Shown here piece by piece: positions 46,301 through 55,041 of a stretch of 64,000 nucleotides of DNA (position 1 is its first letter; each line of letters opens with the position of its first letter). The DNA lies in assembly GCA_029851415.1 (NCBI GenBank), contig CM056742.1:144837121-144901120 (forward strand), written 5' to 3'. The notes below the pieces were generated by a model that saw only the letters and a list, made by a program, of their open reading frames with translations, ran no database searches and was not told the origin of the DNA. The DNA comes from Eretmocerus hayati. Its lineage: Eukaryota; Arthropoda; Insecta; Hymenoptera; Aphelinidae. The translations under genes and the position numbers were made by a program.

Positions 46301-47185
46301 TGGAAGATTTATAAATTTCAGAACAGGAATAATGATCTCTCATCAAAATGGAGTGGTAGACCGTCCAATGTGTATCATGGCTGGGTACATCGATATACAT
46401 CTCCCTTTGAAAAAAAATCACAATATCGACTGTTAGAAACGTGCCTGCAAAGTTACAGAATCTGCTGTGACACGCTTAAACCATGAGAGCTTAATAGACT
46501 TTTAGAGTTTGTCCAAGTGACACGTCATTTTGTAACTTTTGGGTCGTTCTCTCGCTCGCGATTGACTCTAGCATCCTATTTACATCCACCAATAGGTTCT
46601 AACTTTGGTGTCCACTTTCAAGACATCTGAATTAAGAAAAGCCGACTAGTGAGGCCTCACCAAACGTCACAAAGCCCTAATGATGGAGGAGTGATAGCAA
46701 ACGTGAAATATTTCTAAAATTTCCCCATATACGACCGTAGACATTAACCATGCCCTGACTATAGCAGTGTGACTTTGACCATACAGGAAAAACCAAATTT
46801 TCGACATATCTGAGGAAACCCCACCTTCCCTACCGCTGATTATGGCGAGTGAATTTATCACTGAACCAAACCTTGTAGCATGTCAACACACGACACGATG
46901 GAATACTTGCAAAATTATGATGATCGCGTTCGAACGGTTCACTGCATCTATAACCATGTATGTATTTGGATGGAAACTGTTCTTGGTTGAATTCTCATTA
47001 TTTTTGTGTGGACACTGTATGCCCGCGGAATGAAGCCCTACAAAATTCGAAATGCTAAGAAAGAAAAATCATAAAAGTGCAACACTCGTACTGCTGAGTA
47101 TGCGTGCGTGTGACTGGGCTGTAGTCATAACAGGAAAATTTTATTACAGGAGAATTATCCGACGATCCCGAAAGTATACAAGAAA
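43311..47185. other. unassigned DNA (possible intron of the upstream M13 gene)
   Basis: No further M13 exon is recognised. Small items: palindrome GGGCCCACCGGTGGGTCCC at about 43961-43979, CACGTGACTGACGTGAC at about 44201, and a G-run at about 45314-45328. Confidence 0.35.
44568..44629 (+). other. tRNA-like relic
   Basis: TTAGTTCAATGGC resembles an A-box/D-arm. GTGAG TTCAGGA CTCAC forms a perfect 5-bp T-arm-like stem with a 7-nt loop. No acceptor stem is present, and CACCGTG occurs directly repeated on both sides. Possibly a tRNA-derived SINE fragment. Confidence 0.25.
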
Positions 47186-47280
47186 TTGAACTTAATCAAT
47201 CGAATGTGTGTTAATTGGCCCAGACTGCATCAAACTCTGAACCTCGTGCACGGGATTTTGCCGTGGTGGTGTATCATGAT

Positions 47281-47371
47281 ACTGGGATTCATTTCTCTCT
47301 CTCTCCCTCTCTCTCTCTTGTGTGCTCATTTTTGGAATTTTCTCCCTTCGGGTATTCGGCAGATACAGAAA
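47281..47371 (+). pseudogene. (CT)n tract plus fragment of LINE RT C terminus, cut by the LTR array
   Basis: After an impure CT tract (47286-47319) the plus strand reads LCAHFWNFLPSGIRQIQK, matching CAHLWNFLPPGFRHLGK of the LINE at 20530-21503. Homology is lost exactly at 47372, where the LTR begins, so this fragment is the apparent left target of the LTR element. Confidence 0.7.
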
Positions 47372-47889
47372 TGTGACGTCCAAGATGCGCTTATAGTTTT
47401 GAGCCAGAGAAAATTACTCTAGGGCTCGGGAATCCCTTAAAGAGATTTATCGCGGTAACGGGTGTGAAATCGGCTCAATAGCCGATGCTTCGAGTCGCGG
47501 GGCGAACTGGCTTGCGGTAGAAACTGTTTTCCGATATTTCCCTGCGCCAAATTCAAAAAACTAGACTGGTCGGCCGAAAATCCGATCGATACGTTGGCGT
47601 AATAGAAACCCGAAACTGAACGGGTATATTACCGACGCAAAATTTCTTTTAGGAATAATAGACGGTGACTTGGGATCTGTTCTTCAAAAATCAAAAATAA
47701 GTCCTAAAATTTCAATACGAGAGTCAATTACAAGTCAAGATTACTGGTTCCCGCATGAGCAACCGAAAGGAATATTCTGTACGGGAATAAACAAGGAATG
47801 GGCCTCGAACTGGTTCCCAAATGAGAAACTCGAATTTCTAAGGTGTCCGTACGATAGAAAAAAAAAATCCCCCGCGATCCCGGTCTAAG

Positions 47890-48262
47890 GTTCCTGTATA
47901 AGGAACAAATTTCGAGGTTCCTGTATAAGGAACAAGTAAAATTGAAATTTGTCAGAGCCCCTGTATGAGGAACAATTCTTCAAGGTTCCTGTATAAGGAA
48001 CAACTGAGGTTAAATTTTGTCAAAGTTCCTGTATGAGGAACAATTTTTCAAGGTTCCTGTATGAGGAACAAGTAGGATTAAAATTTCTCAAGGTTCCTGT
48101 ATGAGGAACAAATAAATGACCAATTCTCAACGTTCCTGTATAGGAATAAATAAACGACAAGTTTTCAAGATTCCTGTATAAGGAATGACATAAAAGATAG
48201 CTATAGTTATTCCTGTAATAAGGAACAAATGGGTAAATTTGCAAGATTCCTGTATGCAGAAC
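47890..48262. repeat. cluster of eleven short hairpins in LTR copy 1
   Basis: Core GTTCCT-GTATR-AGGAAC (6-bp stem, 5-nt loop). Starts are at 47890, 47917, 47957, 47985, 48025, 48053, 48093, 48132, 48170, 48209 and 48246. The spacing alternates 27-28 and 40 bp for the first seven and is then 37-39 bp. The ninth copy is ATTCCT..AGGAAT, a compensated outer pair. The third, tenth and eleventh are weakened. The flanks are usually AAG before and AA after. A role as protein-binding, insulator-like or RNA-structural array is inference. Confidence 0.9.
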
Positions 48263-48412
48263 AATTAATCAAAAGCTCTAGTGGCACCCGAAAGGAGCGC
48301 GAAAATGCATACTCAAAAGGAAATAAATTAAGTTTTCTCTTACTTTTATTTTCTTCTCGATGTGTTGAGAAGAAAATGACCCTGGGTAGACGAAGTGTAG
48401 CGGTGAATTTTT

Positions 48413-48598
48413 GAGGGAGTCCAACCTTCGGCACGGAGGACGGGTGACCTTGGTGTAGTATTGGTAGCCAGGACCTTGGCTGCGACGGGCCGGCGGCGAA
48501 TTCTCGAGGGTGCCTCACCTTCAGCAGGAAGCACAGGTGGCCTTGGTGTGGTATTGGTGGCCAGGACCTTGGCTGCGACGGGCCGGCGGCGAATTCTC
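48413..48598. repeat. 93-bp tandem repeat in the LTR (two units)
   Basis: Units start at 48413, 48506 and (partial) 48599. They share GCCAGGACCTTGGCTGCGAC and GGGCCGGCGGCGAATTCTCG. The period equals 31 codons, so a minus-strand frame repeats APSRIRRRPVAAKVLATNT, but this frame has no convincing start or known domain. Confidence 0.85.
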
Positions 48599-49798
48599 GA
48601 GGGCGCCGCTGGTTCGGTCAGGCGCCTCGTAATGATTCCGCTCAGGGGTTGCGAAATCAGTAAATGCAACTGACAACAGCACCCCAAGGTAGAATCCTGA
48701 ATGCGGCCGCACGGCTGACGAATCTCTTGGAATATCGACTACGGGAAAAGGGCGCACACTAAAGTACTGGTCGTCCGTAAAAGATATTCTCTCGCTTTCA
48801 AAAATAAGAGAGACTCGACGGCCTTCACCAGCTTCGGGCTTTCCAACTACGGGAGAAAGGCGCACACTCAAGTACTGCTCAACCGTAGTGGGATCGCTTT
48901 CGACGTCCGAAGCTTGAGTGACGAAGCGGCGACAATGGCTGTTGAAGGCAGAAGAAAAGAACGTTCGAAATGCCTCGTGCCACGGAGAGGGAAGGTCTGC
49001 TGTGAGCGACTTCCCTGCACCCACTTCCTCGCCGTCTCATCGTGGCCCTGTATAAGGTGAGGGCGCGGACGTCGGAGAGAGACCTGGTCAAGTTTTTCCC
49101 TCGCTGGCTGGATTTTGTGCTTCAAGTATCTGGTTTGATCGTCGTATTTCCTTTTTGAATCGCTGTGTCTTAGTCAACCCTTGGTCATTTCCCTTCTCAT
49201 ATTATATCCAAAAGGTTAATACATAGAAATTGATTTTTCTGCGCCGTAAGAGCTAAATATTATGCACTTAAGATTAGGTTACTTCAACAGCTGTATGAGT
49301 CTTGTTGTCTTATTCTATATTGTTTTACAAAGGTATATCTTATTGTTGTACAACTTATTGTTAAACATTACATCTTAGACTACTTCCTATCAGTAAAGTC
49401 TTACATAGCTTAATTTATTAGGGTTTAGTGATTAAAACATGTGAAGATTATTGCCTCGGTAGGCTGCGTTATCCTTGCATCTTACATATCGTGGTGTAAT
49501 TGCCTATATCTAGGGCACGGACGTTGGAGAGAGACCGCAGTGCTCTTTCCCGTCGGGAATTTTGTGCCTTACATTAATTAAAAACTTTTCTTATTTTACT
49601 CACGAACAATTATAATGGTTTTTTTTTCTATTATTATGATTAAAAATATATATATATATATTTTTTTTTTCTTCAGAGTTGATTATTTATTCTTACGTGT
49701 TCTATCTATTTTGACGGCTCAATTGACGGTTAATTGCTACGGCATTCCATCAAAAAGGAAACAAAACAAAAAAAAAAAAAAACGGCGCCGACGTTACA

Positions 49799-49808
49799 CC
49801 CCCCTTGT
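49799..49808 (-). other. polypurine tract of unit 1
   Basis: On the element strand AACAAGGGGGG lies immediately before the LTR start TGTAACG, the position and composition of a polypurine tract for plus-strand priming. The same sequence adjoins LTR copies 2 and 3 at 54936 and 60074. Confidence 0.8.
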
Positions 49809-49904
49809 TAAACGATTGCCGGAGGTTATGGAATAATTTCAGGCAATCGCAAGTAGGGCGTGGGCTGAGCCGGCGGACTACATATAAGATCACTCAGTCG
49901 CCTC

Positions 49905-51530
49905 TCAAACTTCGTCTCGGGTCATCCTCCCGTTCAGATGGGAGATTCTCAATCTGTTGGCATGTACTATTTTAGGCTTATTCTTTATTTCTATCTTGTA
50001 GTTACTTTTACCTAATACCTCGAGCACCATGTGCGGGCCCGAGTAGTGATCTCCAAATTTTCCCGGCTTCGGGCCCTTCTGCAAAAACACGTAATCCCCC
50101 GTTTTCAGGCTAATGGGATTTATCCGCCTATCAAAATATTTCTTGGCACGGATCTTGGAGCTCAATAAATAGTCGTAAGCTATTTTGCGGATCCCTACTA
50201 GTCGCGTTACCAGGTTTTGAATATAGCCCTGATACGTGGGGAGGAGGTCTTGTTCACGAAGAGCAGCCGCTGACGGTAGACGTGCCAATCTTCCGTGAAC
50301 TATCTCAAAGGGGGTATGCTTCGTGCTTTCGTGGACACATGTATTGTAGTTCAGGCAGGCGATCTCAACCCATGAGTCCCAGTCCTGGACCTTGCTCGCG
50401 TACTGTTTCAGGAATTCAGCGAGTACGTGGTGGGAACGCTCCAAACTTCCGTTACTTTCCGCATGAAAAGCGGTGGATTTTATTTGACGAATGTGGAACC
50501 TCTTAGCTACCCTTTGCATTAATTTGCTTAGGAAATTTCTACCTTGGTCAGTCAATATTACACGAGGAGCGCCATATACGCATATACATCTTTTCACAAA
50601 TGCATCGGCGATTGTGGCTGCTGTAGCGTCTGGGAGAGGCACGGCTATACAATATTTCGACAACTGGTCTTGCATGGTTAATATAAACTGATTTCCTGAT
50701 TCGGTTTTATCGAGCGGTCCTACGATGTCAAGCGCTATTTTGTCAAAAACTGTGCCTGGCGTGTCGGTTATTACCATAGGTTGCTTGGTTTTGACACGCA
50801 CCAATTTTTTTAATTGGCATTCTAGGCACTGTTGAATCCGGCGTTGAATATCATGTTTCATATTTTCCCAATGGTATGCTTGTCGTATCCGGTTGTAGGT
50901 TTTGGATACACCACGATGGCCGCCGATTGGGGACGTATGCAGTTCATAAAATACGTCATCTCTATCCTTCTCAGGGACATATTTCAACGTGCCCTTACAG
51001 ATTATTATTTTAATCATCGTACTTTTGAAGACTGTATCTATTAGGTATATTATGTCCTCCCAGTTGACTCCGAGTATTTCTTTACTTTTAGCTAAACTTA
51101 TTTGGCATATCCCTTTTTCTAAAAGTATTTCTCTTAATCTTAATAATGCTCTATATACATAATTCTTAATTATTATGGGCGATTCTTCTTCCTTGCCCTT
51201 TACGCACAGGGCGAAATAAAATTTACCCGAGGATCGTTTTATTTCAGCGACCTCTCGCAGGCGGTGGTTGACACTCGTTGGGATTTTAGCCAGTTCGGTT
51301 AATTTCCTAGCCCCTTCATCACAAGGAGAGCCTAATTCATCGACGAAAAATGCAACATTATCTTCTCTATAAGATAACAATTCCTTCGTCTCTACCCGAC
51401 TGGTTTCGTCCTCGAGGTCGGAAATGTCGGCCATCAGACTCAGGTCGCTGGCTGCTCGAGAGTTATCGTCTCCAAGCTCGTTCTCACCCCTAGGTTCGCC
51501 AGATCCTGACCCAGAATAGAGATCATCCAT
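49905..51530 (-). CDS. gypsy-type integrase protein, unit 1
   Basis: 541 residues from the ATG at 51530; the frame is open 42 codons further to 51656 without ATG and is bounded by TAG. In numbering from 51656: an acidic N-terminal region; a linker resembling the RNase H-integrase connector of gypsy elements (about 140-235); the HHCC zinc finger H240, H247, C277, C280; and the catalytic core D310, D370, E406 with a DX35E spacing. A C-terminal region about 505-575 (LKTGDYVFLQKGP, GPHMVLEVLGKSNYKI) looks like the integrase C-terminal domain. It would insert element cDNA into chromosomes. All catalytic residues are present. No protease, RT or RNase H precedes it, because only 83 bp separate it from the upstream frame. 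Confidence 0.9.
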   Translation of the reverse strand: MDDLYSGSGSGEPRGENELGDDNSRAASDLSLMADISDLEDETSRVETKELLSYREDNVAFFVDELGSPCDEGARKLTELAKIPTSVNHRLREVAEIKRSSGKFYFALCVKGKEEESPIIIKNYVYRALLRLREILLEKGICQISLAKSKEILGVNWEDIIYLIDTVFKSTMIKIIICKGTLKYVPEKDRDDVFYELHTSPIGGHRGVSKTYNRIRQAYHWENMKHDIQRRIQQCLECQLKKLVRVKTKQPMVITDTPGTVFDKIALDIVGPLDKTESGNQFILTMQDQLSKYCIAVPLPDATAATIADAFVKRCICVYGAPRVILTDQGRNFLSKLMQRVAKRFHIRQIKSTAFHAESNGSLERSHHVLAEFLKQYASKVQDWDSWVEIACLNYNTCVHESTKHTPFEIVHGRLARLPSAAALREQDLLPTYQGYIQNLVTRLVGIRKIAYDYLLSSKIRAKKYFDRRINPISLKTGDYVFLQKGPKPGKFGDHYSGPHMVLEVLGKSNYKIEIKNKPKIVHANRLRISHLNGRMTRDEV

Positions 51531-51738
51531 ATCACCTGCTCCTTGTTTTGAGGGAGTCGGATTTGGGTCGGGGGTGGGTGGATGGGCTGCCGGATCAGCT
51601 GGCTGGGTCCGTTTTTGTAACGATACACAGGAAACAAGGTCACTGAAGTGGAACAAGGAAGAACAAATACTCTAGAATATATCCCAAAAGCTGCAACGTA
51701 TTTAAAAATTTCCGGATAACTTATCAAAGATCCATTAC

Positions 51739-52320
51739 CTAAATATTATTATTTCGATCAGACCTGCTTGTATTAGTCAAAACTTGGAGCCTTCTTTTCC
51801 ATTCATAAAAATCCCGTCTGAAGATTTTATTCCCTTTAAATCTATATGTCGTTCTATACCGCCTTTCATGGAAATGAGTAATTATTTCTTGGATTTTATC
51901 TACTATTTCAAATATGAAATCTAAATTATCGAACCCAGGAATTCTCAACCTTAACAATGGACAATCTAAGATTATTGCAGGGTCTAAATTTTCTCTGTCT
52001 ATATAGATATCATTAAGTTCATCAAACTTAAAGAAAACGCTCCAAGCTTTGGAAGCTAATAACTCTTGCAGATATTTCCAAGTTTCTCGGAGGACCTTGA
52101 GGTCAGCCCCAAAATAAACCGGTGAGCTGATCTTTTGGTTGGACAGCAAACAATACGGGTACTCGGGTGATCCAGTAACCGCTACACGTCTACCGGTAGA
52201 AATGTAGTCGTGCCAAATGTAAATCTTCCGGTCGACGTCGCCAATATCAATGTAGCTTCTGAGGTACTCTCTACATACACGAAAATGAACGTCAAACAGC
52301 GTTTTCAACGTATGCGTCAC
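51739..52320 (-). CDS. 193-codon open frame of unknown function, unit 1
   Basis: Occupies the gag position between the primer binding site and the integrase frame, but has no ATG anywhere; the frame begins near GTG at 52320. The peptide is charged and aromatic (YLRSYIDIGDVDRKIYIWHD, ETWKYLQELLASKAWSVFFK, DFYEWKRRLQVLTN). I recognise no gag, zinc knuckle or protease motif. It could be the tail of a gag joined by frameshift or splicing, or a remnant after deletion of gag-pol. Confidence 0.5.
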   Translation of the reverse strand: MTHTLKTLFDVHFRVCREYLRSYIDIGDVDRKIYIWHDYISTGRRVAVTGSPEYPYCLLSNQKISSPVYFGADLKVLRETWKYLQELLASKAWSVFFKFDELNDIYIDRENLDPAIILDCPLLRLRIPGFDNLDFIFEIVDKIQEIITHFHERRYRTTYRFKGNKIFRRDFYEWKRRLQVLTNTSRSDRNNNI

Positions 52321-52482
52321 TAAAAGAAATTAAGGGAAAATATTTTTAGAAATCTTGTACCAGAAATATTTCTTGGAAAATAAAATTTTTCAAGAATTTT
52401 CTCAAAAATTTCCAAAAAATTTTTCACTGTTGGAATTTTGTGGTATTCCCGCAACGATTTGATACGGTTTATCTCTCTAAAG
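52321..52482 (-). other. leader between primer binding site and first frame, unit 1
   Basis: An open frame crosses from the LTR end through this leader (REINRIKSLREYHKIPTV..) without an ATG. It is AT-rich with repeated AAAATTTTT/GAATTTTC words. No start codon or splice site can be assigned. Confidence 0.4.
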
Positions 52483-52503
52483 CAAATCCCCCCGGGGCCT
52501 CCA
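52483..52503 (-). other. primer binding site of unit 1
   Basis: Five nucleotides inside the LTR end, the element strand reads TGGAGGCCCCGGGGGGATTT. The complement (AAATCCCCCCGGGGCCTCCA) looks like a complete tRNA 3' end: T-loop A-A-A-T, T-stem, acceptor strand and CCA. The tRNA species was not identified. Confidence 0.75.
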
Positions 52504-52508
52504 TTTCT

Positions 52509-54935
52509 TGTGACGTCCAAGATGCGCTTATAGTTTTGAGCCAGAGAAAATTACTCTAGGGCTCGGGAATCCCTTAAAGAGATTTATCGCGGTAACGGGT
52601 GTGAAATCGGCTCAATAGCCGATGCTTCGAGTCGCGGGGCGAACTGGCTTGCGGTAGAAACTGTTTTCCGATATTTCCCTGCGCCAAATTCAAAAAACTA
52701 GACTGGTCGGCCGAAAATCCGATCGATACGTTGGCGTAATAGAAACCCGAAACTGAACGGGTATATTACCGACGCAAAATTTCTTTTAGGAATAATAGAC
52801 GGTGACTTGGGATCTGTTCTTCAAAAATCAAAAATAAGTCCTAAAATTTCAATACGAGAGTCAATTACAAGTCAAGATTACTGGTTCCCGCATGAGCAAC
52901 CGAAAGGAATATTCTGTACGGGAATAAACAAGGAATGGGCCTCGAACTGGTTCCCAAATGAGAAACTCGAATTTCTAAGGTGTCCGTACGATAGAAAAAA
53001 AAAATCCCCCGCGATCCCGGTCTAAGGTTCCTGTATAAGGAACAAATTTCGAGGTTCCTGTATAAGGAACAAGTAAAATTGAAATTTGTCAGAGCCCCTG
53101 TATGAGGAACAATTCTTCAAGGTTCCTGTATAAGGAACAACTGAGGTTAAATTTTGTCAAAGTTCCTGTATGAGGAACAATTTTTCAAGGTTCCTGTATG
53201 AGGAACAAGTAGGATTAAAATTTCTCAAGGTTCCTGTATGAGGAACAAATAAATGACCAATTCTCAACGTTCCTGTATAGGAATAAATAAACGACAAGTT
53301 TTCAAGATTCCTGTATAAGGAATGACATAAAAGATAGCTATAGTTATTCCTGTAATAAGGAACAAATGGGTAAATTTGCAAGATTCCTGTATGCAGAACA
53401 ATTAATCAAAAGCTCTAGTGGCACCCGAAAGGAGCGCGAAAATGCATACTCAAAAGGAAATAAATTAAGTTTTCTCTTACTTTTATTTTCTTCTCGATGT
53501 GTTGAGAAGAAAATGACCCTGGGTAGACGAAGTGTAGCGGTGAATTTTTGAGGGAGTCCAACCTTCGGCACGGAGGACGGGTGACCTTGGTGTAGTATTG
53601 GTAGCCAGGACCTTGGCTGCGACGGGCCGGCGGCGAATTCTCGAGGGTGCCTCACCTTCAGCAGGAAGCACAGGTGGCCTTGGTGTGGTATTGGTGGCCA
53701 GGACCTTGGCTGCGACGGGCCGGCGGCGAATTCTCGAGGGCGCCGCTGGTTCGGTCAGGCGCCTCGTAATGATTCCGCTCAGGGGTTGCGAAATCAGTAA
53801 ATGCAACTGACAACAGCACCCCAAGGTAGAATCCTGAATGCGGCCGCACGGCTGACGAATCTCTTGGAATATCGACTACGGGAAAAGGGCGCACACTAAA
53901 GTACTGGTCGTCCGTAAAAGATATTCTCTCGCTTTCAAAAATAAGAGAGACTCGACGGCCTTCACCAGCTTCGGGCTTTCCAACTACGGGAGAAAGGCGC
54001 ACACTCAAGTACTGCTCAACCGTAGTGGGATCGCTTTCGACGTCCGAAGCTTGAGTGACGAAGCGGCGACAATGGCTGTTGAAGGCAGAAGAAAAGAACG
54101 TTCGAAATGCCTCGTGCCACGGAGAGGGAAGGTCTGCTGTGAGCGACTTCCCTGCACCCACTTCCTCGCCGTCTCATCGTGGCCCTGTATAAGGTGAGGG
54201 CGCGGACGTCGGAGAGAGACCTGGTCAAGTTTTTCCCTCGCTGGCTGGATTTTGTGCTTCAAGTATCTGGTTTGATCGTCGTATTTCCTTTTTGAATCGC
54301 TGTGTCTTAGTCAACCCTTGGTCATTTCCCTTCTCATATTATATCCAAAAGGTTAATACATAGAAATTGATTTTTCTGCGCCGTAAGAGCTAAATATTAT
54401 GCACTTAAGATTAGGTTACTTCAACAGCTGTATGAGTCTTGTTGTCTTATTCTATATTGTTTTACAAAGGTATATCTTATTGTTGTACAACTTATTGTTA
54501 AACATTACATCTTAGACTACTTCCTATCAGTAAAGTCTTACATAGCTTAATTTATTAGGGTTTAGTGATTAAAACATGTGAAGATTATTGCCTCGGTAGG
54601 CTGCGTTATCCTTGCATCTTACATATCGTGGTGTAATTGCCTATATCTAGGGCACGGACGTTGGAGAGAGACCGCAGTGCTCTTTCCCGTCGGGAATTTT
54701 GTGCCTTACATTAATTAAAAACTTTTCTTATTTTACTCACGAACAATTATAATGGTTTTTTTTTCTATTATTATGATTAAAAATATATATATATATATTT
54801 TTTTTTTCTTCAGAGTTGATTATTTATTCTTACGTGTTCTATCTATTTTGACGGCTCAATTGACGGTTAATTGCTACGGCATTCCATCAAAAAGGAAACA
54901 AAACAAAAAAAAAAAAAAACGGCGCCGACGTTACA
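52509..54935 (-). repeat. long terminal repeat, copy 2
   Basis: Identical to copy 1 wherever I compared. It is shared between units 1 and 2 and includes the hairpin cluster at 53027-53399. Confidence 0.92.
53027..53399. repeat. eleven-hairpin cluster in LTR copy 2
   Basis: Same eleven hairpins, order and spacing as at 47890-48262. Confidence 0.9.
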
Positions 54936-55041
54936 CCCCCCTTGTTAAACGATTGCCGGAGGTTATGGAATAATTTCAGGCAATCGCAAGTAGGGCGTGG
55001 GCTGAGCCGGCGGACTACATATAAGATCACTCAGTCGCCTC

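Larger units (their letters stand above)
47372..49798 (-). repeat. long terminal repeat, copy 1 (2427 bp)
   Basis: On the element strand it begins TGTAACGTC, directly after the purine tract AAGGGGGG, and ends GACGTCACA. The two ends therefore form an imperfect inverted repeat and give the canonical TG..CA. The LTR is very long for a gypsy-type element. It contains an eleven-copy hairpin cluster, a 93-bp tandem repeat (48413-48598), a diverged 60-bp duplication (49058-49125 and 49510-49572, both with GGACGTYGGAGAGAGACC), a TATATA run and a T/A-rich tract. Open frames inside it lack ATG starts or known domains. Confidence 0.9.

Noticed and set aside
47670..47888. 72-codon frame on the plus strand of the LTR
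   Set aside because: No ATG at its start, no known domain, and antisense to the element; kept only as part of the LTR.
47890..48262. CRISPR-like array
   Set aside because: The repeats are short palindromes in a eukaryotic LTR with AT-rich, related spacers and no cas genes; spacing alternates rather than holding constant.
48521..49024. 167-codon minus-strand frame within the LTR
   Set aside because: It lacks any ATG, and internal similarity reflects duplicated LTR DNA; not supported as a gene.
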